Of a stretch of DNA of 64,000 nt, positions 18,140 through 25,603 are shown piece after piece. The translations under genes were made by a program, and so were the position numbers. The stretch lies in assembly GCA_019779905.1 (NCBI GenBank), contig JABAKE010000001.1, positions 372,001-436,000 of the forward strand, written 5' to 3'. Numbering within the stretch: the stretch's first letter is position 1; every line of letters starts with the position of its first letter. A model generated the notes under the pieces. It ran no database searches. It was given only the letters and a program-made list of their open reading frames with translations, and was not told where the DNA came from. Source of the stretch: Modestobacter lapidis. GTDB lineage: Bacteria; Actinomycetota; Actinomycetes; Mycobacteriales; Geodermatophilaceae.

Positions 18140-19606
18140 ATGACCTCCACCCAGGTCCGTCCCGACAGCACCCCCCAGATCGCGGTGAACGACATCGGCA
18201 CCGCCGAGGACTTCCTCGCCGCGATCGACCAGACGATCAAGTACTTCAACGACGGCGACATCGTCGAAGGCATCATCGTCAAGGTCGACCGGGACGAGGT
18301 GCTGCTGGACATCGGCTACAAGACCGAGGGCGTCATCCCCTCGCGCGAGCTGTCCATCAAGCACGACGTCGACCCCACCGAGGTCGTCCACGTCGGTGAC
18401 GAGGTGGAAGCCCTGGTCCTCCAGAAGGAGGACAAGGAAGGGCGGCTGATCCTCTCCAAGAAGCGCGCACAGTACGAGCGCGCCTGGGGCACGATCGAGG
18501 CCAAGAAGGAAGCCGACGAGGTCGTCACCGGCACCGTCATCGAGGTCGTCAAGGGCGGCCTCATCCTCGACATCGGCCTGCGCGGGTTCCTCCCCGCGTC
18601 GCTGGTGGAGATGCGGCGCGTCCGCGACCTGCAGCCCTACGTGGGCCGCGAGCTCGAGGCTAAGATCATCGAGCTCGACAAGAACCGCAACAACGTGGTC
18701 CTGTCCCGCCGTCAGTGGCTGGAGCAGACCCAGTCCGAGGTGCGCAGCGAGTTCCTCAACAAGCTCGCCAAGGGCCAGGTCCGCACGGGCGTCGTCTCCT
18801 CGATCGTCAACTTCGGTGCCTTCGTGGACCTGGGCGGCGTCGATGGCCTGGTGCACGTCTCCGAGCTGTCCTGGAAGCACATCGACCACCCTTCCGAGGT
18901 CGTCGAGGTGGGCCAGGAGGTCACCGTCGAGGTTCTCGACGTCGACCTGGACCGCGAGCGGGTCTCGCTGTCGCTGAAGGCGACGCAGGAGGACCCGTGG
19001 CGTCAGTTCGCCCGCACCCACCAGATCGGTCAGGTCGTGCCGGGCAAGGTCACCAAGCTCGTTCCCTTCGGTGCGTTCGTGCGCGTCGACGAGGGCATCG
19101 AGGGCCTGGTGCACATCTCCGAGCTGGCCGAGCGGCACGTCGAGATCCCGGAGCAGGTCGTGCAGGTCGGCGACGAGATCCTGGTCAAGGTCATCGACAT
19201 CGACCTGGACCGCCGCCGCATCTCGCTGTCGCTCAAGCAGGCCAACGAGGGCGTCGTCGGCGACGAGGAGCAGTTCGACCCGGCTGCGTACGGCATGGCC
19301 GCGCAGTACGACGAGCAGGGCAACTACGTCTACCCCGAGGGCTTCGACGCCGACACCGGCGAATGGCTCGAGGGCTACGACACGGCCCGCGAGACGTGGG
19401 AGAAGCAGTACGCCGAGGCCCAGGCCCGTTTCGAGGCGCACCGCAAGCAGATCGCGGCGGCCAAGGAGGCCGACGCCGAGGCTGCGGCCGGTGGCAGCTA
19501 CTCCAGCGAGCCGGTCGAGACGCCGGACGCCCCGTCGACCGGCGGCACTCTGGCTTCCGACGAGGCGCTGGCGGCTCTGCGGGCCAAGCTCGCCGGCGGC
19601 GAGTGA
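18140..19606 (+). CDS. rpsA: 30S ribosomal protein S1
   Basis: The 488-residue protein binds mRNA at the small ribosomal subunit. Four S1 OB-fold repeats lie at about residues 38-108, 126-192, 212-280 and 297-366, the usual actinobacterial number (six in E. coli). The last two repeats carry [21 protein letters not shown] and [22 protein letters not shown]. The C-terminal 120 residues are acidic and probably disordered. GGAG lies about 11 nt before the ATG. A strong terminator follows. Confidence 0.97.
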   Translation: MTSTQVRPDSTPQIAVNDIGTAEDFLAAIDQTIKYFNDGDIVEGIIVKVDRDEVLLDIGYKTEGVIPSRELSIKHDVDPTEVVHVGDEVEALVLQKEDKEGRLILSKKRAQYERAWGTIEAKKEADEVVTGTVIEVVKGGLILDIGLRGFLPASLVEMRRVRDLQPYVGRELEAKIIELDKNRNNVVLSRRQWLEQTQSEVRSEFLNKLAKGQVRTGVVSSIVNFGAFVDLGGVDGLVHVSELSWKHIDHPSEVVEVGQEVTVEVLDVDLDRERVSLSLKATQEDPWRQFARTHQIGQVVPGKVTKLVPFGAFVRVDEGIEGLVHISELAERHVEIPEQVVQVGDEILVKVIDIDLDRRRISLSLKQANEGVVGDEEQFDPAAYGMAAQYDEQGNYVYPEGFDADTGEWLEGYDTARETWEKQYAEAQARFEAHRKQIAAAKEADAEAAAGGSYSSEPVETPDAPSTGGTLASDEALAALRAKLAGGE

Positions 19607-19633
19607 CCCTGCAGCTCGCCTGAGCAGCACCTG

Positions 19634-19673
19634 ACAGTGCGCCGTCCACCGCAACCGGTGGGCGGCGCACTGT
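19634..19673 (+). terminator. rpsA terminator
   Basis: A 17-bp stem (19634-19650 with 19657-19673, one G-U pair) and a 6-nt loop GCAACC begin 28 bp after the rpsA stop codon. Confidence 0.85.
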
Positions 19674-19727
19674 CGTCTGTCGAGGGCTCGTCCGGCCGGC
19701 GGCTCGCCGGAACGCACGCCACGTAGC

Positions 19728-19868
19728 TCACGGGGTCGGGCACGGGGCCGGCCGGACGGTGACGACCCCGCCGACCGTGAGGTCGACGGGGTCGTCGGGT
19801 TCCTTGAGCTCAGCCGTGAGCCGTCAGCGGGCGGACAGCGGGAGCGTGGCGCCGTCGCCCTCGGTCAG
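19728..19868 (-). pseudogene. Possible coding remnant with in-frame stop
   Basis: The minus frame reads 47 codons with very strong G/C third-position bias and one internal TGA: LTEGDGATLPLSAR, stop, then RLTAELKEPDDPVDLTVGG and VVTVRPAPCPTP. The bias suggests the 3' end of a former gene whose 5' part was lost or replaced by the hairpin-repeat array beginning at 19875. I do not recognise the family, and chance codon bias in high-GC DNA is possible. Confidence 0.35.
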
Positions 19869-19874
19869 GCCCTC

Positions 19875-20144
19875 CTGCAGGGGCCCGCCGCGAGCTTGCG
19901 AGCGGTGGGGGGCAGGAGGGTCCTTCTTCTGCAGGGGCCCGCCGCGAGCTTGCGAGCGGTGGGGGGCAGGAGGGTCCTTCTTCTGCAGGGGCCCGCCGCG
20001 AGCTTGCGAGCGGTGGGGGGCAGGAGGGTCCTTCTTCTGCAGGGGCCCGCCGCGAGCTTGCGAGCGGTGGGGGGCAGGAGGGTCCTTCTTCTGCTGGGGC
20101 CCGCCGTGAGCTCGGCGAGCGGGTGGGGGCAGTGGCCCCGTCCG
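19875..20144. repeat. 54-bp tandem hairpin repeat array (about five units)
   Basis: Four essentially identical 54-bp units start at 19875, 19929, 19983 and 20037; a fifth, degenerate unit starts at 20091. Each contains an 8-bp stem (for example 19884-19891 with 19902-19909) around the loop GAGCTTGCGA, followed by GGGTCCTTCTT. There are no unique spacers, so this is not CRISPR. The 18-codon period produces a long open frame with a repeating peptide, which I treat as an artefact. Confidence 0.9.
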
Positions 20145-20184
20145 GAGGCTCGCCCCGAGCTTGCGAGGGGTGAGCGGGACGGGG
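20136..20184. repeat. Single hairpin element of the GAGCTTGCGA-loop family
   Basis: Arms CCCCGTCC/GGACGGGG, then GCTCG/TGAGC, then CCCC/GGGG enclose the loop GAGCTTGCGA at 20157-20166, and GGTCCTT follows. The stem differs in sequence from the tandem units but the loop is the same. It also sits at the 3' end of the small minus-strand gene and may terminate it. Confidence 0.75.
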
Positions 20185-20191
20185 TCCTTGA

Positions 20192-20458
20192 TCAGAGGCT
20201 CAGGATGATGGCGAACGCGGTGCGGGGGCGCCCGCCGGCGTTGGCCAGGAAGTCCCAGGTGTGCCGGCCGGCGGGCACCGCGGGCAGCAGCGCCCGGAGG
20301 AACGCGAAGCCGCGGCGGCGGGTCTGCAGCCGCTTGGCCACCGCCGGGAGGTCCGAGCAGCGGACGCCGGCGGGCCGGTCGATCCGGTGCCGACCGCGGC
20401 GCTGCGTGCCAGGGACCGACGGGGTGTCGACGAGCTCGGTAACGGCCATGATCGACAT
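20192..20458 (-). CDS. Small basic hypothetical protein
   Basis: I do not recognise this 88-residue protein. It starts MSIMAVTELVDTPSVPGTQ, is rich in arginine in the middle (AVAKRLQTRRRGFAFLRALL) and ends in a conserved-looking hydrophobic tail (WDFLANAGGRPRTAFAIILSL). AGAGAGG lies a few nt before the ATG at 20458; ATG 20449 is an alternative. No signal peptide or clear membrane segment is seen. It lies between the hairpin array and divergent coaE. Confidence 0.6.
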   Translation of the reverse strand: MSIMAVTELVDTPSVPGTQRRGRHRIDRPAGVRCSDLPAVAKRLQTRRRGFAFLRALLPAVPAGRHTWDFLANAGGRPRTAFAIILSL

Positions 20459-20602
20459 CTGCCTCTCTGCTGTGGCGGGGGAAGTCCACCGGGACAGAAC
20501 GTAGGTCGTGGGGCGCGTGTGACTCCAGCGACTCGCCGGGACCTCGCCGTGCCGTGACCTTCCTGAGATCTGGCCCCGCCGGGGCCGCCCGCGCCCCGGG
20601 CC

Positions 20603-20608
20603 TAGGTT
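20603..20608 (+). promoter_or_regulatory. Candidate -10 box for coaE
   Basis: TAGGTT ends 6 nt before the GTG at 20615, predicting leaderless transcription. Confidence 0.45.
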
Positions 20609-20614
20609 GGTGCG

Positions 20615-21211
20615 GTGTTGAGGATCGGGCTGACCGGCGGCATCGGATCGGGCAAGAGCACCGTGGCCGCGCTGCTGGCCGAGCGTGGCGCCCGGGTGGT
20701 GGACGCAGACCGGATCGCCCGCGAGGTCGTCGCGCCGGGCACCCCCGGGCTGGCCGCCGTCGTAGCGGAGTTCGGCGAGCGCGTCGTGGCGCCGGACGGG
20801 TCGCTGGATCGCCCCGCGCTGGCCGCCGTCGTCTTCGGGGACCCGGCGGCCCGGGCCCGGCTCGATGGCATCGTCCACCCACTGGTGCGTGCCCGTGCCG
20901 CTGAGGCGGTTGCTGCGGCCCCCGCGGACGCCGTCGTCGTCCAGGACGTCCCACTGCTGGTGGAGACCGGCCAAGCCGGGTCCTACGACCTCGTGCTGGT
21001 CGTCGAGACCGACGAGGAGGTGCGGGTCCGGCGGCTGGTCGAGCGAGGGCTGTCCGCGCAGGACGCCCGGGCCCGGATCGCCAGCCAGGCGACCGACGAG
21101 CAGCGCCGGGCGGTCGCCGACGTCGTCCTGCGCAACGACGGGGACCGGAGCGCCCTGGCCGCCGGGGTCGATCGCTTCTGGAGCGAGCACGTGGCGCCGG
21201 CGGCCGGGTGA
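20615..21211 (+). CDS. coaE: Dephospho-CoA kinase
   Basis: CoaE phosphorylates dephospho-CoA in the last step of coenzyme A synthesis. The 198-residue product has the P-loop [36 protein letters not shown] and [10 protein letters not shown], all typical. Many actinobacterial CoaE proteins carry a fused GrpB-like (UPF0157) domain at the C-terminus; this one lacks it. It starts GTG TTG AGG, with no ribosome-binding site. The position next to rpsA is conserved. Confidence 0.95.
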   Translation: MLRIGLTGGIGSGKSTVAALLAERGARVVDADRIAREVVAPGTPGLAAVVAEFGERVVAPDGSLDRPALAAVVFGDPAARARLDGIVHPLVRARAAEAVAAAPADAVVVQDVPLLVETGQAGSYDLVLVVETDEEVRVRRLVERGLSAQDARARIASQATDEQRRAVADVVLRNDGDRSALAAGVDRFWSEHVAPAAG

Positions 21212-21300
21212 GGAGCACGGCAGGCGACCGATCAGTTCGGCCCCCGGGGGAGGTCTGACCCGTACGCGCCACGTGGGCGCACGGACCGGGAGGACCCGAC

Positions 21301-21792
21301 ATGGCCGAGCAGAAGATCGTTCCCAACCTGTGGTTCGACACCCAGGCCGAGGAGGCGGCGCAGTACTACATCGACGTCTTCGGCTCCGGCCGCATCCTCG
21401 GTGTCGCCCGTTACCCAGAGGGCGCCCCCGGCCCGACGGGTGGGGTGATGACGGTGGAGTTCGAGGTGGCCGGCATGCGTCTGGTCGGGATCAACGGCGG
21501 CCCCCAGTTCAGCTTCACCGAGGCGGTGTCGCTCCAGGTGAACTGCGCCGACCAGGCCGAGGTGGACCGCTACTGGGACCGGCTCGTCGGTGACGGCGGC
21601 TCGGAGAGCCAGTGCGGCTGGCTCAGGGACAGGTACGGGTTGTCCTGGCAGATCATCCCGGCGGGGATGGAGGAGCTTTTCGCCCACCCCGACCCGGGGC
21701 GTGCCCAGCGGGCCATGCAGGCCATGCTCGGGATGCGCAAGCTGGACGTCGCGGTCATGCGGGCCGCCGCCGACGGGATGCCGGTCGGCTGA
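21301..21792 (+). CDS. VOC-family (PhnB-like) protein
   Basis: This 163-residue protein of the glyoxalase/dioxygenase (vicinal oxygen chelate) superfamily is PhnB or 3-demethylubiquinone-methyltransferase-like: KIVPNLWFDTQAEEAAQYY, EFEVAGMRLVGINGGPQF, QCGWLRDRYGLSWQIIP. GGGAGG lies upstream of the ATG. Members of this group often have unknown substrates, so no reaction is assigned. A hairpin terminator follows. Confidence 0.88.
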   Translation: MAEQKIVPNLWFDTQAEEAAQYYIDVFGSGRILGVARYPEGAPGPTGGVMTVEFEVAGMRLVGINGGPQFSFTEAVSLQVNCADQAEVDRYWDRLVGDGGSESQCGWLRDRYGLSWQIIPAGMEELFAHPDPGRAQRAMQAMLGMRKLDVAVMRAAADGMPVG

Positions 21793-21811
21793 CCGGGACC
21801 GCCACGGACGA

Positions 21812-21852
21812 CGAAGACCCCAGGACCCGTCTCCGGGTGCCTGGGGTCTTCG
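21812..21852. terminator. Terminator after the VOC gene
   Basis: CGAAGACCCCAGG (21812-21824) pairs with CCTGGGGTCTTCG (21840-21852), with an inner ACCCG/CGGGT stem. It lies between the VOC gene and the convergent tRNA cluster and may serve both strands. Confidence 0.85.
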
Positions 21853-21855
21853 GTG

Positions 21856-21930
21856 TGGTGGGCGATACTGGGATCGAACCAGTGACCTCTTCCGTGTCAG
21901 GGAAGCGCGCTACCGCTGCGCCAATCGCCC
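21856..21930 (-). tRNA. tRNA-Val(GAC)
   Basis: On the minus strand the acceptor stem is GGGCGAT/ATCGCCC and the anticodon arm CTTCC-CTGACAC-GGAAG has GAC at 21898-21896. A73 is followed by an encoded CCA (21858-21856), unlike the other tRNAs here. It is the last gene of a Gly-Cys-Val cluster that is conserved in actinobacteria. Confidence 0.95.
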
Positions 21931-21975
21931 GTTCCGGCCGCGCGGCCGGATCGACTCACCGCGGGGGTGGGCCTG

Positions 21976-22046
21976 AGGTGGAGACGGGATTTGAACCCGT
22001 GTAGACGGCTTTGCAGGCCGTTGCCTCGCCTCTCGGCCACTCCACC
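21976..22046 (-). tRNA. tRNA-Cys(GCA)
   Basis: The acceptor stem is GGTGGAG/CTCCACC, the anticodon loop CTGCAAA gives GCA, and the discriminator is U73, a cysteine identity element. T arm ACGGG-TTCAAAT-CCCGT. No CCA is encoded. Confidence 0.95.
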
Positions 22047-22088
22047 GCACACCGGGCGCCGGTCTTGCGACCAGCGCCCGGAGTTCCG

Positions 22089-22161
22089 AGCGGACGACGG
22101 GATTCGAACCCGCGACCCTCACCTTGGCAAGGTGATGCTCTACCAGCTGAGCCACGTCCGC
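22089..22161 (-). tRNA. tRNA-Gly(GCC)
   Basis: The acceptor stem is GCGGACG/CGTCCGC and the anticodon arm TCACC-TTGCCAA-GGTGA gives GCC. U73 fits glycine. It is the first gene of the cluster, about 6 nt downstream of the predicted transcription start. Confidence 0.95.
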
Positions 22162-22173
22162 AGTGCGTGTTGA

Positions 22174-22202
22174 ACTCTAACCGACCCGTTCCGGAGGGCC
22201 AA
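22174..22202 (-). promoter_or_regulatory. Promoter of the Gly-Cys-Val tRNA cluster
   Basis: On the minus strand, TTGGCC (22202-22197) and TAGAGT (22179-22174) are separated by 17 bp. The -10 lies 12 nt before the mature tRNA-Gly 5' end. Confidence 0.6.
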
Positions 22203-22230
22203 ACCCGGGGGGTCCGCACCCCGGGTTTGG
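22199..22230. terminator. Terminator after the SsgA-family gene
   Basis: A perfect 12-bp stem, CCAAACCCGGGG/CCCCGGGTTTGG, with an 8-nt loop separates the SsgA-like gene from the tRNA cluster on the same strand. It overlaps the tRNA -35 box by a few bases. Confidence 0.8.
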
Positions 22231-22282
22231 GGACGTCCGTGCAGGTCAGCGGTGCATCAGCGGGGCCGGAAAGCCGTCCACG

Positions 22283-22756
22283 TCAGGGCAGGGTCGGGTC
22301 GGTGCCGCCGCCCTGGAGCAGGGCGATGAGCTCGTCGTCGACCTGGAGCCGCCCGCTCTCCTCGCCCACCGGAACCAGCCGCTCGGTCTCCCGGAGGAAT
22401 TCGCCGACGACGGCCGCGGACAGCTCGAACAAGGCCTCCCCGGAGGGTGCGCGCAGCTGCAGGAACAGCACGTCCAGCGCGGCTCTGGCCGGCCAGATGC
22501 GAACGTCGCCGTCGCCGACCGGCGCCGAGAGGCCCGCGCGCAGCAGTTCGCGCGACAACAGCCACTCGACCCCGCCGTCGTCGGGCTCGTCGAACTCCGG
22601 CTCCTCCGGCTCGCCGCCGTCGCCGAAACGCACCTGGACCGCGTAGGGGTCCGCTGCCTCGTAGACCAGGGCCGCGGAGACCGACGTCCAGGACTGCGGG
22701 CCGACCAGGTGGAGGGTGGTGCGGGTCGTACAACCCGACCTCGGAGAGCGCGCCAT
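22283..22756 (-). CDS. SsgA/SsgB-family cell-division and sporulation regulator
   Basis: This 157-residue protein has the SsgA-like fold signature: YEAADPYAVQVRF, VEWLLSRELLRAGLSAPVGDGDV, ALDVLFLQLRAPSGEALFE and FLRETERLVPVGEE. In Streptomyces, SsgB helps place FtsZ during sporulation division. The single, conserved-looking copy here suggests the SsgB-like subgroup, but orthology is not proven. ATG 22756 is preferred over the longer frame, whose extra residues are low complexity. Confidence 0.88.
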   Translation of the reverse strand: MARSPRSGCTTRTTLHLVGPQSWTSVSAALVYEAADPYAVQVRFGDGGEPEEPEFDEPDDGGVEWLLSRELLRAGLSAPVGDGDVRIWPARAALDVLFLQLRAPSGEALFELSAAVVGEFLRETERLVPVGEESGRLQVDDELIALLQGGGTDPTLP

Positions 22757-22915
22757 GACCCTGCAACGACCGGCGGGCCGGTAGGTGACGCCCGGGCCCG
22801 GCGTGTCGCGCCCCGATCGCCTCACCTGTCACACATGTCACATCAGCCTCTGGTCACGGCCCCCCGCGGCGTGCTGAACCGGGAGGACTGGGTTCTGCGA
22901 ACACACCGTGTGACC

Positions 22916-23545
22916 ATGGGACTCGTGACCCGACCAGCCCGGCGTCCGGAGGGCAGCGCTGCCGACGTCGAGTTGCTCCGGCGGATGGCTGCGGGTGACC
23001 GCAGCGCCGTCGACGACCTGTACGAGCGCTTCCGCCGTCCGGCGTTCGCCCTGGCCCGCCGGGTCCTGGGCGACGACGCGCTGGCCGAGGACGTGGTGCA
23101 GGAGGTCCTCGTCACGGTCTGGCGCGACCCCGGCGGCTTCGACGGGGCGCGCGGCAGTGTGTCGTCGTGGCTGTTGGCGATGGTCCACCACAAGGCCGTG
23201 GACGCCGTCCGCCGGGAGGAGTCCCACCGCCGCCGGCAGGTCCGCGTCGGGGACGACCTGGCGCTCGCCGCGCCCAACCAGGTCGCCGACGTGGCCGACG
23301 AGGCGTGGGCCGGCGTGGTCGCCGGCCGGGTCCGGGCCGCCCTGCACGCACTGCCGGAGGCGCAGCGGGAGGCCCTCACGCTCGCCTACTACGGCGGCTA
23401 CACCCAGCGCGAGGTGGCCGCGCTCACCGGCGCCCCGCTGGGCACGGTCAAGACCCGGATGCTCGCGGGCATGCGCCGGCTGAAGGACCAACTCGGCACG
23501 GGCGTGCCCGGCGGCGCGGTCACCCGGGACGGAGGCGTCCGATGA
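22916..23545 (+). CDS. RNA polymerase ECF sigma factor (SigK-like)
   Basis: The 209-residue sigma-70 family protein has region 2 (about 20-90, DDLYERFRRPAFALARRVLG, AEDVVQEVLVTVWR) and region 4 (about 140-195, LPEAQREALTLAYYGGYTQREVA). There is no region 3. The next gene overlaps it by 4 bp and encodes a zinc anti-sigma factor, so the pair resembles SigK/RskA. The start is uncertain: ATG 22916 begins the conserved part, but no good ribosome-binding site is seen and the open frame extends upstream. Confidence 0.9.
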   Translation: MGLVTRPARRPEGSAADVELLRRMAAGDRSAVDDLYERFRRPAFALARRVLGDDALAEDVVQEVLVTVWRDPGGFDGARGSVSSWLLAMVHHKAVDAVRREESHRRRQVRVGDDLALAAPNQVADVADEAWAGVVAGRVRAALHALPEAQREALTLAYYGGYTQREVAALTGAPLGTVKTRMLAGMRRLKDQLGTGVPGGAVTRDGGVR

Positions 23546-24471
23546 GCGGGCCGACCCACGAGGAGCCTCGGGACGAGCACGAGACCTTCGACGAGCTCGC
23601 CGTCGGCTGGGCGCTGCACGCCCTCGAGCCCGAGGACGAGGCCGCCTTCGCCGCCCACCTGGCCGGCTGCCGACGGTGCGCGCAGACCGTCGCGGAGACC
23701 GCGGAGGTGATGGCGGCCCTGGCCGCCGACCTGCCGCCCGCGGAGCCGTCGCCGGCGCTGCGGGACCGGCTGCGGGCGGAGGTGGAGCGAACCGAGCAGG
23801 TGCCGGCTCCTCGCGATGAGTTGCCGGTCGAACCACCGCTGCCCGGGCCGGCCGCGCCGTGGCCACCCCCGCCGGCGCGCCCTTCCGAGCGCGCCCCGTC
23901 CCGGCACCCGGCCGGCGGCATGCGGGCGGCGCCGGTGGACGGGCTGCGGCCGCCCGGCGTGCCGAGGCTGCCCAACGCCCGCCCGGCGTGGCGACGGGTG
24001 CTCCCGCACGCGCTGGTGGCCGCCGCGGTCGCAGCGGTGCTGGCGCTCGGCGCGTGGAACGTGGTGCTGTCCAGTGACCGGGCCGACGCGCAGGCCATGG
24101 CCGCGGAGCGGGCCGAGATGATCGAGTCGCTGCTCGAACCGGGCCGGGCGACGATCGCCCCGCTGGCCACGGACGGCGAGGAGGTGGCCACGGTGGTGGC
24201 CCGCGAGGAGCAGGTCCAGGTGGTGGCCGACGGGCTGCCGGTCAACGACGGCAGCAGCGACACCTACGTGGTCTGGGGCGTCCCGAGGTCGGGGGCGCCC
24301 GTGGCGCTCGGCACGTTCGACGTGGTTTCTCGGCAGATCGACCTCCGAGCCGTAGGCTCCACCGAGACCGGGCTGGACGACTACTCGACGTTCGCCGTCA
24401 GCATCGAGCCAGGTCGGGAGGCTCCGTCGGAACCGACGGAGATCGTGGCGAGCGGGCAGGTGACCAGCTGA
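23542..24471 (+). CDS. Membrane anti-sigma factor (RskA-like)
   Basis: This 309-residue protein is the likely partner of the sigma factor. The N-terminal anti-sigma domain has the zinc-binding HxxxCxxC motif (HLAGCRRC, about residues 34-41). A Pro-rich linker of about 70 residues follows, then one membrane segment (HALVAAAVAAVLALGAWNVV, about 155-175), then an extracellular RskA C-terminal domain (DTYVVWGVPRSGAPVALG). Release by regulated proteolysis is the family mechanism. The ATGA overlap with the sigma gene indicates translational coupling. Confidence 0.9.
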   Translation: MSGPTHEEPRDEHETFDELAVGWALHALEPEDEAAFAAHLAGCRRCAQTVAETAEVMAALAADLPPAEPSPALRDRLRAEVERTEQVPAPRDELPVEPPLPGPAAPWPPPPARPSERAPSRHPAGGMRAAPVDGLRPPGVPRLPNARPAWRRVLPHALVAAAVAAVLALGAWNVVLSSDRADAQAMAAERAEMIESLLEPGRATIAPLATDGEEVATVVAREEQVQVVADGLPVNDGSSDTYVVWGVPRSGAPVALGTFDVVSRQIDLRAVGSTETGLDDYSTFAVSIEPGREAPSEPTEIVASGQVTS

Positions 24472-24485
24472 GCGACCAGGACACC

Positions 24486-24989
24486 GTGACCGCGCCCGAC
24501 GAGCCCCTCGAACGGCCCGGCCGCCCCCTCGGCGGCCGGCCACCGCGGGAGTCCGCCGACGCGCGTCGGGCACGGTACGACGCCGACGAGGTGCACAGCC
24601 TGCGTGAGCGGGTGGCCGAGTCGCGGTGGCGCCGCCGCCTGGCGGCCCGCCGCAGCCTGGACGCCCCGTACCGGGTCGGGGTCGGCGTGGTCGGCGGCCT
24701 GGTTCTCGCCGTGGGGATCGTCACCATCCCGCTCCCGGGTCCCGGCTGGCTGACCGTCATCGCCGGGCTGTTCGTGCTGGCCACCGAGTTCACCTGGGCC
24801 GAGCGGCTGCTTGAGTTCACCCGGAAGCACGTGGCGCGCTGGACCGAGTGGCTGGGCCACCAGCCGTTCGCCGTCCGGCTCGGGGTCGGGTTGCTGACGG
24901 CGGTGTTCGTCTACGGGGTGCTCGTGCTGACCCTGCACCTCTTCGGCGTCCCGGACTGGGTGCCGGGGTGGGTGCCACTGTGGCGCTGA
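24486..24989 (+). CDS. PGPGW-motif membrane protein (TIGR02611-like)
   Basis: This 167-residue inner-membrane protein has a basic N-terminal 65 residues, then hydrophobic segments at about 68-103 (VGVGVVGGLVLAVGIVTIPL, PGPGWLTVIAGLFVLATEF) and 135-155. The PGPGW motif defines a small actinobacterial family of unknown function. It starts 14 bp after the anti-sigma stop, so it may be part of the same operon. No enzymatic motif is seen. Confidence 0.85.
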   Translation: MTAPDEPLERPGRPLGGRPPRESADARRARYDADEVHSLRERVAESRWRRRLAARRSLDAPYRVGVGVVGGLVLAVGIVTIPLPGPGWLTVIAGLFVLATEFTWAERLLEFTRKHVARWTEWLGHQPFAVRLGVGLLTAVFVYGVLVLTLHLFGVPDWVPGWVPLWR

Positions 24990-25015
24990 GCATCTGGCAG
25001 ACTGTTCGACGGCAC

Positions 25016-25087
25016 GGGCGATTGGCTCAGCGGTAGAGCGCTTCGTTCACACCGAAGAGGTCACTGGTTCGATCCCAGTATCGCCCA
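25016..25087 (+). tRNA. tRNA-Val(CAC)
   Basis: The acceptor stem is GGGCGAT/ATCGCCC and the anticodon arm CTTCG-TTCACAC-CGAAG has CAC at 25048-25050. The T arm and acceptor are identical to the tRNA-Val(GAC) on the other strand at 21.9 kb. A73 is present; CCA is not encoded. Confidence 0.95.
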
Positions 25088-25095
25088 CTCCCGAC

Positions 25096-25125
25096 AGGCC
25101 CGGCCCGCTCAGCGGCGCCGGGCCT
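25096..25125 (+). terminator. Terminator after tRNA-Val(CAC)
   Basis: AGGCCCGGC (25096-25104) pairs with GCCGGGCCT (25117-25125), 9 bp after the tRNA, followed by TCGTCGTCC. Confidence 0.75.
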
Positions 25126-25182
25126 TCGTCGTCCCGGCCGGCCCCGTGCGCCGGCCGCGGTACCGGCGCACCATGGACGGCG

Positions 25183-25563
25183 ATGCCTCCGGACCGGGCC
25201 GCCCGCCTGCAGGCCGCTCTCGAACGGGACGGACCGACGTGCATCTGGTGCGGCCGAGAGTTCGCCGGCCTGGTCCTGCCGACCACCGAGCACGTCGTCC
25301 CGCGGGTCAAGGGCGGGCCCTCCTGGCTGGCGAACGAGGTGGCCGCCTGCCGGCGGTGCAACGCCGCCCGTGGGCACACCGCGCCGGTGGAGTGGCTGGA
25401 GGAGTGCCGGGGCCGCGGCTGGCAGCCTGACGAGCCGCGGCTGGCCCGGGTGCTGGGTGACCTGGCGCGGGCCATCGAGGCGCGGGGCGGCCAGCGTCGC
25501 GCGCGCCCGTACCTGGACGCGCAGGTGCGCCGGCTCCGCCGGCGCGGAAGGGCCGCCTCCTGA
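25183..25563 (+). CDS. HNH endonuclease domain protein
   Basis: This small, basic protein (126 residues) has a complete HNH/McrA-like core: zinc ligands CIWC (about 20-23) and CRRC (about 65-68) bracket EHVVPRVKGG and the N of LANEVAAC. The C-terminal 50 residues are Arg-rich. Stand-alone HNH genes of this kind are widespread in actinobacteria; roles range from restriction to unknown housekeeping. It follows a tRNA gene but has no integrase or attachment duplication nearby. The start at ATG 25183 is reasonable. Confidence 0.85.
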   Translation: MPPDRAARLQAALERDGPTCIWCGREFAGLVLPTTEHVVPRVKGGPSWLANEVAACRRCNAARGHTAPVEWLEECRGRGWQPDEPRLARVLGDLARAIEARGGQRRARPYLDAQVRRLRRRGRAAS

Positions 25564-25589
25564 GCGCTGCCGGCGGGGCTGCCCGGGCG

Positions 25590-25595
25590 TAGCGT
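25590..25595 (+). promoter_or_regulatory. Candidate -10 box for the MOSC gene
   Basis: TAGCGT ends 8 nt before the GTG at 25604, consistent with a leaderless or nearly leaderless transcript. Confidence 0.45.
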
Positions 25596-25603
25596 CGGCC
25601 GCC

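Noticed and set aside
19759-20109. Frame encoding a repeating GPPRACERWGAGGSFF-like peptide
   Set aside because: The 54-bp period is a multiple of three, so any frame stays open; the hairpin structure explains the repeat better than a protein.
19875-20144. CRISPR array
   Set aside because: Units are contiguous with no unique spacers and no cas genes are nearby.
23398-24573. Minus-strand frame opposite the anti-sigma gene
   Set aside because: It is antisense to a protein with a clear zinc motif and membrane segment.
25096-25563. Integrated element at tRNA-Val(CAC)
   Set aside because: There is no integrase and no duplicated tRNA 3' end downstream; only a small HNH gene is present.
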